A DNA stretch of 41,862 nucleotides from Flavobacteriaceae bacterium (GTDB taxonomy: Bacteria; Bacteroidota; Bacteroidia; Flavobacteriales; Flavobacteriaceae), in NCBI GenBank assembly GCA_947457615.1, contig CANGWK010000026.1, forward strand, positions 1-41,862, written 5' to 3'. Every line of letters begins with the position of its first letter. Position 1 is the first letter of the stretch. The notes under the pieces were generated by a model, which worked only from the letters and a program-made list of their open reading frames with translations, was not told the DNA's origin and searched no databases. Both the position numbers and the translations under genes were made by a program. Below are positions 32,820 through 41,745 of this stretch, in pieces.

Positions 32820-33833
32820 ATGCAAATAAAAGAGAACTTTTCTTTAAAAAAATACAACACTTTTGGCATTGAAGCTAAAGCAAAACAATTTGTGGCAGTT
32901 CATTCTCAAAATGAATTGAAATCAATTTTAGAAACTCATAAAAATGATGCTAAATTTATTTTGGGTGGCGGGAGCAATATGTTGTTAACTCAAGATATAA
33001 ATGCTTTAGTAATTCATATTGATTTAAGAGGCAAAAGAATTTTAAAAGAAGATGAAGATTCCGTTTGGGTGGAAAGCCAGGCAGGTGAAGAATGGCATGA
33101 GTTAGTTCTTTGGACAATTGATCAAAATTTTGGTGGCTTAGAAAACATGTCGCTTATTCCTGGAAATGTAGGAACCACGCCCGTACAAAATATTGGCGCT
33201 TATGGAACAGAAATTAAAGACACTTTTGTTTCTTGTGACGCGATGAATATTGCTACTCAAGAAATGAAAACATTTATTAATAGTGATTGTAATTTTGGTT
33301 ACCGAGAAAGTATTTTTAAAAATGAAGCTAAAGATCAATATGTGATTTCATCAGTTGTTTTTAAACTTACTAAACGCAATCATAAAATTAACACGTCCTA
33401 TGGGGACATCACCAAAGAATTAGAAAAAAATAACATTGTTACCCCTAGTTTAAAAGATGTTTCGAATGCCGTAATTGCAATTCGACAAAGCAAATTACCC
33501 GACCCAAAGGAACTCGGCAACAGTGGTAGTTTTTTTAAAAATCCAATTATTTCTAAAGAAGCATTTGAAAAAGTGCACGCTTTACACCCTGAAATGCCAC
33601 ATTATGTAATTTCAAAAACAGATGTTAAAGTTCCAGCTGGCTGGCTAATTGAACAAGCTGGTTTTAAAGGAAAACGTTTTGGCGATGCCGGAATCCATAA
33701 AAATCAAGCACTCGTATTAGTTAATTATGGCAATGCTACAGGTCAAGAAATTTTAAATGTTTCTAAAGACATCCAAGAAACAGTTTTAAATAAATTTGGT
33801 ATTGAGATTGAAGCAGAGGTAAATGTGATTTAA
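32820..33833 (+). CDS. murB: UDP-N-acetylenolpyruvoylglucosamine reductase
   Basis: Flavoenzyme that reduces UDP-GlcNAc-enolpyruvate to UDP-MurNAc in peptidoglycan synthesis. The 337 residues match the type I (E. coli-like) size. FAD contacts are in LGGGSNML and PGNVGTTPVQNIGAYG; the catalytic serine is in GNSGSFFKNP, and IEQAGFKGKRFGDAG is the C-terminal block. Monocistronic by spacing. Confidence 0.96.
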   Translation: MQIKENFSLKKYNTFGIEAKAKQFVAVHSQNELKSILETHKNDAKFILGGGSNMLLTQDINALVIHIDLRGKRILKEDEDSVWVESQAGEEWHELVLWTIDQNFGGLENMSLIPGNVGTTPVQNIGAYGTEIKDTFVSCDAMNIATQEMKTFINSDCNFGYRESIFKNEAKDQYVISSVVFKLTKRNHKINTSYGDITKELEKNNIVTPSLKDVSNAVIAIRQSKLPDPKELGNSGSFFKNPIISKEAFEKVHALHPEMPHYVISKTDVKVPAGWLIEQAGFKGKRFGDAGIHKNQALVLVNYGNATGQEILNVSKDIQETVLNKFGIEIEAEVNVI

Positions 33834-33881
33834 TTATTTAAATTTCATAATCCATAATTCGTATTTCAAAATTGAATTACC

Positions 33882-33889
33882 TACTTTTG
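33882..33889 (+). promoter_or_regulatory. -7 box of the glycosyltransferase-sigma transcript
   Basis: TACTTTTG, 31 bases before the ATG at 33921. Confidence 0.5.
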
Positions 33890-33920
33890 CAAATGTTAAA
33901 AAAAAGATCATAAAGCCATT

Positions 33921-35027
33921 ATGCTACTAATTTTACTTTGTTTATTTATTACAGTTGTAGTTGTTCAATTTCTATATTACATAGTGTTTTTTGGTAAATT
34001 TTCATTTGCTAAACCGCAAATTTCTACTCCAAAAAGGGTGCCTATTTCTATAATTGTTTGTGCAAAAAATGAAGAAGAAAATATAATAAACTTCATTCCA
34101 TTGTTAGCAGAACAAAATTATCCCGATTACGAAATTGTTTTAATTGACGATGCTTCGAGCGATGAAACATTAGAAATTTTCGAAGCATTTGAAAAACAAT
34201 ACTCTAATGTTAAATTGGTGAAAGTGAAAAACAACGAAGCATTTTGGGGAAATAAAAAATTTGCTTTAACCCTTGGAATTAAAGCGGCAAAAAACGAATA
34301 TTTATTATTTACCGATGCCGATTGTTACCCAAAAACAAAAGAATGGGTTAAAGAAATGAGTGCTCAATTCACAAAAGAAAAAACCATCGTTTTAGGCTAT
34401 GGTGCCTACGAAAAAATCAAAAATTCGTTCCTAAACAAAATCATCCGTTTTGAAACTTTACTTACTGCAACCCAATATTTTTCATGGGCAAAATTAGGAA
34501 AACCTTACATGGGTATTGGCAGGAATATGGCCTATAAACGCGAGGAATTCTTTAAAACTAATGGTTTTATCGAGCACATGAAAATACGTTCAGGTGATGA
34601 TGACTTGTTTATTAACCAAGCTGCAACTAACAAGAATACAACCATTTGCTTTACAACCGATAGTTTTACATTTTCAAAACCAAAAACCACTTTCAAAGAA
34701 TGGTTTACCCAAAAAAGAAGACATGTTGCTACTGCAAAATATTATAAATCGTTTGATCGTAGCCAATTAGCAGTTTTCTACTTAACTCAATTATTGTTTT
34801 TTATATTACCAATAATTCTATTAGCCTTTCAATTTCAATGGATTATCGTGTTAAGTATGATTGGATTTCGTTATGTTTTTGCGTGGATTTCTTTAGGATT
34901 TGCAGCAGGAAAACTAAAAGAAAAAGATGTAATGTATTGGTTTCCAATAATTGAAATAATATTAGTAATTTCGCAATTCAACATATTCATCACCAATACA
35001 TTTTCAAAACCAGTTCATTGGAAATAA
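33921..35027 (+). CDS. Membrane-associated family 2 glycosyltransferase
   Basis: A GT2 enzyme of 368 residues. It has an N-terminal hydrophobic helix (1-22), then the sugar-nucleotide site (PISIIVCAKNEEENI, LIDDASSDET, LLFTDADCYP) and a catalytic block with GIGRNMAYKR, RSGDDDLFINQAA and QKRRH (the Q/RxxRW-like motif). Two or three C-terminal membrane helices (about 275-300, 305-325 and 335-355) follow. It resembles processive-type enzymes that make surface polysaccharide or glycolipid. It overlaps the sigma factor gene by 10 bases. Confidence 0.9.
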   Translation: MLLILLCLFITVVVVQFLYYIVFFGKFSFAKPQISTPKRVPISIIVCAKNEEENIINFIPLLAEQNYPDYEIVLIDDASSDETLEIFEAFEKQYSNVKLVKVKNNEAFWGNKKFALTLGIKAAKNEYLLFTDADCYPKTKEWVKEMSAQFTKEKTIVLGYGAYEKIKNSFLNKIIRFETLLTATQYFSWAKLGKPYMGIGRNMAYKREEFFKTNGFIEHMKIRSGDDDLFINQAATNKNTTICFTTDSFTFSKPKTTFKEWFTQKRRHVATAKYYKSFDRSQLAVFYLTQLLFFILPIILLAFQFQWIIVLSMIGFRYVFAWISLGFAAGKLKEKDVMYWFPIIEIILVISQFNIFITNTFSKPVHWK

Positions 35028-35569
35028 TTTCCTACATCGAAAATGCTAAAAATGGCGACCAAGTGGCATTCACTTATTTGCTCGATCATTATTGGAACGA
35101 AGTCTATGGATTTATGCTAAAACGAACTGAAAACGAAACCGATTCAGAGGATATTACCATCGAAACGTTTTCTAAAGCATTTGATAAATTAGCTACTTAT
35201 AACCCTGAATTCCAGTTCAATACTTGGTTAATTGCAATTGCTAAAAACGTGCATATAGACCTACTTCGCAAGAAAAAATCCAATATTTTTATTGATATCA
35301 CAGACGAAGAAGACAAACAAGCGCAAAACATTGCCGATAGTTCTCCATCTGCAGAAGACGAACTTATAACCGAGCAAAACTTGGCACGGCTACTCCATTT
35401 CATTAAAGAATTGAAACCGCATTACCAAGAAGTTATTCAACTTCGCTACTTCCAGGAGATGAGTTACCAAGAAATTGCAGAGCAACTCCAAGAACCCTTG
35501 AGTAATGTTAAAATAAAACTACTTCGCGCCAAAAAACTACTTGCCGAAATCATTCAAAATCATCGTTAA
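35018..35569 (+). CDS. ECF-type RNA polymerase sigma factor
   Basis: A 183-residue extracytoplasmic-function sigma factor. Region 2 (about 8-85) has SEDITIETFSKAF and FNTWLIAIAKNVHIDLLRKK. Region 4 (about 125-180) has the helix-turn-helix EVIQLRYFQEMSYQEIAEQL and PLSNVKIKLLRAKK. It begins with TTG at 35018, inside the end of the glycosyltransferase gene, with no ATG near. No anti-sigma factor gene follows; lipA does. Coupling to the glycosyltransferase suggests envelope control, but the target genes are unknown. Confidence 0.9.
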   Translation: MEIISYIENAKNGDQVAFTYLLDHYWNEVYGFMLKRTENETDSEDITIETFSKAFDKLATYNPEFQFNTWLIAIAKNVHIDLLRKKKSNIFIDITDEEDKQAQNIADSSPSAEDELITEQNLARLLHFIKELKPHYQEVIQLRYFQEMSYQEIAEQLQEPLSNVKIKLLRAKKLLAEIIQNHR

Positions 35570-35663
35570 TAAATTTAATTCTATTAAAAATAAATAGATA
35601 AGTATATTATAAATTTAGCATTTATTTCAGTTTTGTTTTTCTGAATTCTAATTTCAATATACT

Positions 35664-35671
35664 TATCTTTG
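35664..35671 (+). promoter_or_regulatory. -7 box of the lipA promoter
   Basis: TATCTTTG, 20 bases before the lipA ATG. No good TTG at -33. Confidence 0.5.
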
Positions 35672-35691
35672 CTACTGAAAAAAAATAAGGC

Positions 35692-36561
35692 ATGGAATCA
35701 ATTACGGAAAATACATTACCTATCGGAAAACCAAAATGGTTAAAGGTAAAATTACCAATTGGACAAAAATATACCGAATTGAGAGGTTTGGTGGACAAAT
35801 ACAAATTGAATACCATTTGCACCTCAGGCAGTTGTCCAAATATGGGCGAATGTTGGGGAGAAGGAACCGCAACCTTCATGATCCTTGGAAATATATGCAC
35901 TCGTTCTTGCGGATTTTGTGGTGTAAAAACAGGCCGTCCAGAAACGTTAGATTGGGACGAACCTGAAAAAGTGGCGCGTTCTATTAAAATAATGAACATC
36001 AAGCACGCAGTAATTACTAGCGTTGATAGAGATGATTTAAAAGACATGGGCTCAATTATTTGGTTGGAAACTGTTCAAGCCATTCGCAGAATGAATCCTG
36101 AAACCACTCTTGAAACTTTAATTCCCGATTTTCAAGGGAATACAAGAAATATCGACCGAATTGTTGAAGCCAATCCAGAGGTAGTTTCCCATAATATGGA
36201 AACCGTTCGTAGATTGACTCGCGAGGTTAGAATTCAAGCGAAGTACGATAAAAGCCTAGAGGTTTTACGTTATTTAAAAGAACAAGGAATCAAAAGAACC
36301 AAATCGGGAATCATGTTGGGACTTGGTGAAACAGAAGCGGAAGTTTTGGAAACTATGCAAGACATTCGCAACCAAAATGTAGATATTATTACCATTGGGC
36401 AATACTTACAACCTACTAAAAAACACCTTCCGGTAAAAGAATACATTACCCCTGAACAATTTGAAAAATACGAAAAAATTGGCAAAGAAATGGGCTTCCG
36501 TCATGTAGAAAGTGGTGCTTTAGTGCGTTCTTCTTACCATGCTGCCAAACATATTCTTTAA
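35692..36561 (+). CDS. lipA: Lipoyl synthase
   Basis: Radical SAM enzyme that inserts two sulfur atoms into octanoyl-protein to make lipoyl groups, as needed by the E2 protein encoded at 26885-28198. The 289 residues show both clusters: auxiliary C43, C48 and C54 in [12 protein letters not shown], and radical SAM C69, C73 and C76 in CTRSCGFC. The conserved C-terminal block reads [11 protein letters not shown], with the RSSYHA serine that ligates the auxiliary cluster. GAPDH follows closely. Confidence 0.97.
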   Translation: MESITENTLPIGKPKWLKVKLPIGQKYTELRGLVDKYKLNTICTSGSCPNMGECWGEGTATFMILGNICTRSCGFCGVKTGRPETLDWDEPEKVARSIKIMNIKHAVITSVDRDDLKDMGSIIWLETVQAIRRMNPETTLETLIPDFQGNTRNIDRIVEANPEVVSHNMETVRRLTREVRIQAKYDKSLEVLRYLKEQGIKRTKSGIMLGLGETEAEVLETMQDIRNQNVDIITIGQYLQPTKKHLPVKEYITPEQFEKYEKIGKEMGFRHVESGALVRSSYHAAKHIL

Positions 36562-36574
36562 ATTTAATACAAAT

Positions 36575-37564
36575 TTGAAAACAAGAATTGCTATTAACGG
36601 TTTTGGAAGAATTGGAAGAAATCTCTTTCGGTTATTGCTTAACCATCCCACTATTGAAGTAGTTGCTATTAATGACATTGCCGATAATCGAACGATGGCA
36701 CATTTGATAAAATACGACAGCATTCATGGAGTTTTACCTTGCGCTGTTTCGTTTGATGAAAATGCAATTATTGTAGATGGAAAACCCTATTTATTTTTTC
36801 ATGAGAAAGAAATCTCAAATCTTGATTGGGATTCTATTGATATAGTAGTTGAATCTTCCGGAAAATACAAAACATTTGAAGAAATTAATTCCCACATTTT
36901 ATCAGGTGCAAAAAAAGTAATTTTAACGGCACCATCAGAAGAATCCGAAATAAAAACAGTAGTGCTTGGAGTAAACGAACACATTTTAAATGGATCAGAA
37001 AAAATAGTTTCCAATGCGAGTTGCACCACAAATAATGCAGCACCTATGATGCAAGTCATTAAAGAATTGTGTGGCATAGAACAGGCGTATATTACCACCG
37101 TGCATTCGTACACCACCGACCAAAGTCTTCACGACCAACCACATAAAGATTTACGACGTGCTAGAGGTGCAAGCCAATCGATAGTTCCAACCACTACCGG
37201 AGCAGCGAAAGCACTGACTAAAATATTTCCGGATTTGGAAGGGAAAATCGGAGGTTGCGGCATCCGAGTTCCAGTTCCAGATGGTTCCTTAACGGATATT
37301 ACCTTTAATGTTACCCGTGAAGTTACAATTGACGAGATCAACTTAGCGTTTAAAAAAGCTTCGGAAACCAACCTTAAAGGGATTTTAGAATATACTAAAG
37401 ATCCTATTGTTTCAGTGGATGTTATTGGCAATAAAAACTCTTGTGTTTTTGATTCCCAATTAACTTCGGTAATCGATAAAATGGTTAAAGTGGTAGGATG
37501 GTATGATAATGAAATAGGGTATTCTTCAAGAATTATCGATTTAATTCAATTTATGAATGAGTAG
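36575..37564 (+). CDS. gap: Glyceraldehyde-3-phosphate dehydrogenase
   Basis: Glycolytic enzyme oxidising glyceraldehyde 3-phosphate. Motifs are INGFGRIGRN (NAD site) and SNASCTTNN with the active-site cysteine (C150 when starting at 36575). The frame opens at an ATG at 36539 inside lipA, adding [12 protein letters not shown], which is not like the family. The TTG at 36575 gives MKTRIAINGFGR, the usual N-terminus, and leaves a 13-base gap after lipA. Total 329 residues. A convergent weak hairpin lies at 37579-37596. The start choice is inference. Confidence 0.93.
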   Translation: MKTRIAINGFGRIGRNLFRLLLNHPTIEVVAINDIADNRTMAHLIKYDSIHGVLPCAVSFDENAIIVDGKPYLFFHEKEISNLDWDSIDIVVESSGKYKTFEEINSHILSGAKKVILTAPSEESEIKTVVLGVNEHILNGSEKIVSNASCTTNNAAPMMQVIKELCGIEQAYITTVHSYTTDQSLHDQPHKDLRRARGASQSIVPTTTGAAKALTKIFPDLEGKIGGCGIRVPVPDGSLTDITFNVTREVTIDEINLAFKKASETNLKGILEYTKDPIVSVDVIGNKNSCVFDSQLTSVIDKMVKVVGWYDNEIGYSSRIIDLIQFMNE

Positions 37565-37578
37565 TTGACACTAATTTT

Positions 37579-37596
37579 CACAAATTATTTTTTGTG
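37579..37596. terminator. Weak hairpin in the gap/PNP convergent gap
   Basis: CACAAA and TTTGTG pair around a 6-base loop, nested in a looser TTCAC/GTGAA repeat. The flanks are A/T-rich on both sides. It lies 14 bases after the GAPDH stop and 17 bases before the convergent purine nucleoside phosphorylase stop. Confidence 0.4.
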
Positions 37597-37613
37597 GCAA
37601 TTCGTGAAAAAAA

Positions 37614-38426
37614 CTAATATTGAATAATCAATTCTTTAATTAATTTCCGAACAGAAGGCTCTGCTTTTTCAGCTGCTTTTAGGACTTCGGCATGGTTTAC
37701 TTCTTCAATATTTTCTTCATCACCAATATCGGTAATAACAGATAATCCGAAAACTTCCATATCCATGTGCCGAGCTACAATAACTTCTGGAACGGTAGAC
37801 ATTCCAACGCAATCGGCACCAATATTTTTTACCATTCGGTATTCTGACAAGGTTTCAAAAGTTGGTCCTTGTAACCCCATATAAACTCCGTCTTGTACTT
37901 CAATGTTTAGTGAAGCCGCAACTTCTTTAGCTTTAAGCAACATTGCTCTACTGTAAGGTTCGCTCATATTTACAAAACGAGGACCGAAACGTTCGTCGTT
38001 TTTTCCTCGTAACGGATGCTCGGGCATCATATTAATATGGTCTTTGATAAAGACTATAGTTCCCACCTTGTAGTTTTGATTTACCCCACCCGAAGCATTA
38101 GAAACTACTAATTTAGTTACTCCCAAAAGCTTCAGCACCCGCACTGGGAAAGTAACTTGCTTCATATCATAGCCTTCATAAAAGTGAAAACGACCTTGCA
38201 TAGCAACTACCCTTTTGGTTCCAATAGTTCCAAAAACCAAAGCGCCTTTATGCCCTTGAACTGTAGATACTGGAAAATTTGGAATTTCCGAATAGGGCAA
38301 GGTACATTCTACCTTGATATCGTCCGTAAAACTTCCTAATCCAGAACCTAAAATCACACCATATTCGGGCGTAAAACCTATTTTTTCTTTGATATAACTA
38401 ACGGTTTCTTGAACTTGCTCCCACAT
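37614..38426 (-). CDS. Purine nucleoside phosphorylase
   Basis: Splits purine nucleosides with phosphate in the salvage pathway. The 270 residues match the trimeric, PNP-I type: ILGSGLGSFTD, the GHKGALVFG block, RFHFYEGYD, VSNASGGVN and the substrate site TFETLSEYRM with GADCVGMSTVPE. It overlaps the end of lpxK by 29 bases, and no good internal start exists, so the overlap is probably real. Last gene of the minus-strand unit. Confidence 0.95.
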   Translation of the reverse strand: MWEQVQETVSYIKEKIGFTPEYGVILGSGLGSFTDDIKVECTLPYSEIPNFPVSTVQGHKGALVFGTIGTKRVVAMQGRFHFYEGYDMKQVTFPVRVLKLLGVTKLVVSNASGGVNQNYKVGTIVFIKDHINMMPEHPLRGKNDERFGPRFVNMSEPYSRAMLLKAKEVAASLNIEVQDGVYMGLQGPTFETLSEYRMVKNIGADCVGMSTVPEVIVARHMDMEVFGLSVITDIGDEENIEEVNHAEVLKAAEKAEPSVRKLIKELIIQY

Positions 38427-39417
38427 AATTTAAAATTTTATTATCTAATTCTTCTCTCTTGGGAAGGAAACTACTTTTTATTGGCAAATAGTATATTAGC
38501 ATTTTCCAATGGTGTTGCATCAAACGAACGAAATCTTTTTCAGTCGTAATAATTACCTTATTATTGGCTTTAGTTTCTATTTGAGTTAAATCTTTTTCGT
38601 TAAAAAAATGATGATCTGGATATACCAAACAATCGTCTTTAGCTACTTCTAAATAATTAAAAAATGGCTCTGGTTTTGCTATTCCTGCAATTACCAATTT
38701 GTTTAACAATTTAATTTCGCTAACTTTTTTACTTTCGTTTTGGTTATAAACCAAGCCGTCGTAATCAATATAACTAAAATAAATAGGAACCTCCAACCCT
38801 ATTTTATTCTTGATATTTTGCTGTTCAATTTCCGATAAGTCTTTTGGACATTTAGTAATAATTATCACATCGGCACGCTTTGCTCCTTTTCTGCTTTCGC
38901 GCAGATTGCCTGTTGGAAGAAGGAAATCATCACAAAACAAATCATCATAAGCTGAAAGCAAAATATAAAATCCAGCTTTTACTCGTCGGTGTTGGAACGC
39001 ATCGTCTAACAAAATAACTTCTGGTTTATCCGTTATAGATACTAAATTTTCAATTCCATTTTTTCTGTCGGCATCTACAGCAACGGTAATTTGGGGAAAC
39101 TTTTGATGGATTTGAAAAGGTTCGTCCCCAAGAATTTCGGCAGTTGAATTTACATCGGCTAAAACAAAACCTTCCGATTTTCGTTTATATCCCCTACTTA
39201 ATGTTGCGATTTTATAATTTGGCGAAAGCAACCGAATTAAATATTCTATTTGGGGCGTTTTTCCGGTTCCGCCAACATTTAAATTTCCAACTGCAATAAT
39301 TGGTATTTCAAAAGAATAGGAACGTAAAATCCCTTTATCAAAAAGAAAATTTCGGATAGAGGTAATAAATCCATACAAAATGGAGAATGGAAAAAGTATT
39401 TTTCGAAGGAAACTCAT
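38398..39417 (-). CDS. lpxK: Tetraacyldisaccharide 4'-kinase
   Basis: Phosphorylates the 4' position of the lipid A precursor at the inner membrane. The 339 residues have an N-terminal hydrophobic segment (about 8-24), the P-loop GNLNVGGTGKTP and the DDAFQHRR motif. It is essential for lipid A in most Gram-negative bacteria. The toxin stop codon lies three bases before its ATG, so it is read behind a toxin-antitoxin pair. No promoter was seen inside the toxin gene. Confidence 0.94.
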   Translation of the reverse strand: MSFLRKILFPFSILYGFITSIRNFLFDKGILRSYSFEIPIIAVGNLNVGGTGKTPQIEYLIRLLSPNYKIATLSRGYKRKSEGFVLADVNSTAEILGDEPFQIHQKFPQITVAVDADRKNGIENLVSITDKPEVILLDDAFQHRRVKAGFYILLSAYDDLFCDDFLLPTGNLRESRKGAKRADVIIITKCPKDLSEIEQQNIKNKIGLEVPIYFSYIDYDGLVYNQNESKKVSEIKLLNKLVIAGIAKPEPFFNYLEVAKDDCLVYPDHHFFNEKDLTQIETKANNKVIITTEKDFVRLMQHHWKMLIYYLPIKSSFLPKREELDNKILNYVGASSRNR

Positions 39418-39420
39418 ATC

Positions 39421-39702
39421 CTATTTATCGGAATAATGACCCATTGCAGAAATAACATAAACAATAACAATATCTTCTTGAACCCTATAAATTAATCGGT
39501 CTTTTTTATTAATTCGTCTCGACCAATAACCTTTTAAATTATTTTTTAATTCTTCAGGCTGCCCTTCGCCATAAAAAGGATTCTCGGTAAGTTCTAAAAG
39601 GATTTTTTCAATTTTTTTTATTGTTGCTTTATTGCCTGATTTATAATGTGCCCTTAAATCATCGCGAGCAACTAAATCAAATTCTACAAAATACTTCCCC
39701 AT
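39421..39702 (-). CDS. YoeB/Txe-type mRNA interferase toxin
   Basis: A 93-residue toxin of the YoeB group, which cuts mRNA at the ribosome. The signature block NPFYGEGQPEELKNNLKGYW and SRRINKKDRLIY matches YoeB. Residues corresponding to its catalytic Glu, Arg and His are E50, R62/R63 and H89 in GHYSDK. It overlaps the upstream antitoxin gene by 19 bases. It ends three bases before lpxK on the same strand. Confidence 0.88.
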   Translation of the reverse strand: MGKYFVEFDLVARDDLRAHYKSGNKATIKKIEKILLELTENPFYGEGQPEELKNNLKGYWSRRINKKDRLIYRVQEDIVIVYVISAMGHYSDK

Positions 39703-39929
39703 ATATCGCTAGGATTAAGTCTTATTGTATTCCCTTTTTTAATTTCTAATTCTGCCTTTTTTATTTTTGTTATAAATTCCTTATTGTATACTGGCTTTTC
39801 ATTAGTTTTTTCTGAAACATTTTCTATAATTTCAATCCCTTCAACACCTTTAAAAAAAGTTTCTGACATAGCCAAAAATGCCTTTCCTGCTTTGGTACGT
39901 TTGTTGATTTTTATAGTTAATGTTGTCAT
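39684..39929 (-). CDS. Antitoxin of the YoeB-like module (DUF2683-like)
   Basis: An 81-residue protein, transcribed before its toxin. The N-terminus MTTLTIKINKRTKAGKAFLAMSE is like DUF2683-type small proteins of Flavobacteria. The C-terminus (SDIWGSIL) probably binds the toxin. The -7 box TATCTTTG lies at 39951-39958 on the minus strand. Confidence 0.75.
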   Translation of the reverse strand: MTTLTIKINKRTKAGKAFLAMSETFFKGVEGIEIIENVSEKTNEKPVYNKEFITKIKKAELEIKKGNTIRLNPSDIWGSIL

Positions 39930-39950
39930 AAATAATATATGTTTGAATTA

Positions 39951-39958
39951 CAAAGATA
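39951..39958 (-). promoter_or_regulatory. -7 box of the YoeB-lpxK transcript
   Basis: TATCTTTG on the minus strand, 21 bases before the antitoxin ATG. It is the only -7 box I found upstream of lpxK. Confidence 0.5.
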
Positions 39959-40016
39959 CAAAAAACAGTCAATTTTATTTTTTAAAAATAATACGAGTAC
40001 TAATATAACATTTTTT

Positions 40017-40024
40017 TATCTTTG
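40017..40024 (+). promoter_or_regulatory. -7 box of the 40044 gene
   Basis: TATCTTTG, 19 bases before the ATG, on the opposite side of the same intergenic region as the YoeB module promoter. Confidence 0.5.
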
Positions 40025-40043
40025 AAATTGAAATAAATTAAAA

Positions 40044-40601
40044 ATGAATTTAACTTTTAAACTTTTTATTGCTTTTGTATTTTGCTTTCATTTTGGGTTT
40101 GCTCAAGAAAACCAAGATGCAGCAATACTTAAAATTTTGTTGATCAAATACTACCAAAATGAAAAAGTAATTGTAAAAAACAGAATGCAATATTTAAATT
40201 TTTATTGTCAGAAAGCGCCAAACAACGAAGAAACTTTCGAAGTAATAAATAAAAATGACCTTTTAAAAAAGAATTCTGCAGAAATAAAAAAACAAGTAAA
40301 TACAATTGTTACTGAAGATTGGATGAAAGAAATGAGTATCCTATTCAATAATCAATATCTTAAAAGTAAAGTAAATAATTGTTTGTCTTTGGAAGAGTAT
40401 CAAAGAATATCTTTAAAAGCAGAAGAAAATAACCAACGTTTAATGATTGTGAGCAAACCAATGTATTTTGGTGTGAAATATTGCTTGGTAAAAGTGGCAT
40501 TTTATAGAAATATTGAACACAATAATGGTTGTTTTTTATTAATTGAAAATATTAATAATGCTTGGGTTATAAAAGAATTATTAAACGAATGGGCAACTTG
40601 A
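40044..40601 (+). CDS. Secreted protein of unknown function
   Basis: A protein of 185 residues with a signal peptide (1-20, ending HFGFAQ). The mature part is mixed helix and strand with six or seven spaced cysteines and no motif I recognise. It loosely recalls DUF3828-like periplasmic proteins (LIKYYQNE, INNAWVIKELL), but that is not secure. It lies between a toxin-antitoxin pair and the Nif3-like gene. Confidence 0.7.
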   Translation: MNLTFKLFIAFVFCFHFGFAQENQDAAILKILLIKYYQNEKVIVKNRMQYLNFYCQKAPNNEETFEVINKNDLLKKNSAEIKKQVNTIVTEDWMKEMSILFNNQYLKSKVNNCLSLEEYQRISLKAEENNQRLMIVSKPMYFGVKYCLVKVAFYRNIEHNNGCFLLIENINNAWVIKELLNEWAT

Positions 40602-40647
40602 TTGGTGTTAGGTTTTGAGTTTTGGAAAATAAATAATATCGCATTTA

Positions 40648-41742
40648 ATGAAAATAAAAGAAATAATTACAGTTCTTGAAGAAATGGCTCCTTTGGCTTA
40701 TGCTGAAGATTTTGACAATGTAGGATTATTGTTAGGAAATCAAGATGATAAGGCCACCGGTGTATTAATATGTCATGACGCCTTGGAGAGTGTAATTGAG
40801 GAAGCTATTGCTAAAAATTGCAATTTTGTAATATGCTTCCACCCTATAATATTTTCTGGAATTAAGAAAATAACAGGCAAAAATTATGTGGAACGTTCGG
40901 TATTAAAAGCTATTAAAAATGATATTGCAATTTATGCAGTTCATACGGCTTTGGACAACCACAAAAGCGGAGTTAACAAGATTTTTTGTGATACTTTAGG
41001 TTTAATAAATACTAAAATCTTGATTCCGAAGCTTAATTTTATTCAGAAATTAGTGACCTATACCATTCCAGAAAACGCAGAGCAAGTTCGCAATGCTTTA
41101 TTTGATGCGGGTGCAGGAAAAATTGGTAATTATGACAATTGCAGTTTTACTTCAAAAGGAGTTGGAACGTATAAGGGAAATGAAGATAGCAATCCTGAAA
41201 TTGGGGAACGATTTGAATTTGTAGAAGCGCAAGAAATAAAAATTGAAGTGACATTTGAAAAACATTTACAAAGCAAAATTCTAAAAGCATTATTCAAAAA
41301 TCATATTTATGAAGAAGTTGCCTATCAAATTTATGATTTGCAAAATTCACATCAAAATATAGGCCTAGGAATGGTTGGAGAATTAGAGAATCCTATGTCT
41401 GAAGTTGAATTTTTTCAATTAGTAAAAACCAAAATGCAGTGTGGTGGAATTAGACATTCTTCTTTGTTAGGTAAATCAATAAAAAAGGTTGCAGTTCTTG
41501 GAGGATCTGGAAGTTTTGCCATAAAAAATGCTATTCAGGCAGAAGCCGATGTTTTTTTAACAGCAGATTTGAAATACCATAACTTTTATGAGGCTGATAA
41601 TCAGATAGTTTTAGCAGATATTGGACATTTTGAGAGCGAAAGGTATACAAAAAATTATATTGTTGACTATCTTAAAGAAAAAATTACTAATTTTGCATTC
41701 GTTTTATCAGAAGAAAATACTAATCCAGTTAAGTACTTATAG
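40648..41742 (+). CDS. Nif3-like dinuclear metal-centre protein (GTP cyclohydrolase I type 2)
   Basis: A NIF3/YbgI-family protein of 364 residues, known to form hexamers with two metals per subunit; the cellular role is unclear. Metal residues appear in FDNVGLLLG, CFHPIIFSG, VHTALDNH and the C-terminal DIGHFESE. The insert of about 100 residues in the middle (about 125-230) is the usual PII-like insertion of long family members. The adjacent zinc-ribbon gene starts three bases after its stop, the usual pairing in Bacteroidota. Confidence 0.93.
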   Translation: MKIKEIITVLEEMAPLAYAEDFDNVGLLLGNQDDKATGVLICHDALESVIEEAIAKNCNFVICFHPIIFSGIKKITGKNYVERSVLKAIKNDIAIYAVHTALDNHKSGVNKIFCDTLGLINTKILIPKLNFIQKLVTYTIPENAEQVRNALFDAGAGKIGNYDNCSFTSKGVGTYKGNEDSNPEIGERFEFVEAQEIKIEVTFEKHLQSKILKALFKNHIYEEVAYQIYDLQNSHQNIGLGMVGELENPMSEVEFFQLVKTKMQCGGIRHSSLLGKSIKKVAVLGGSGSFAIKNAIQAEADVFLTADLKYHNFYEADNQIVLADIGHFESERYTKNYIVDYLKEKITNFAFVLSEENTNPVKYL

Positions 41743-41745
41743 AAA

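Noticed and set aside
28293..35027. A surface polysaccharide gene cluster
   Set aside because: Two glycosyltransferases lie 4.5 kb apart, separated by toxin-antitoxin, ABC-F and murB genes; no flippase, polymerase or sugar-nucleotide genes are present.
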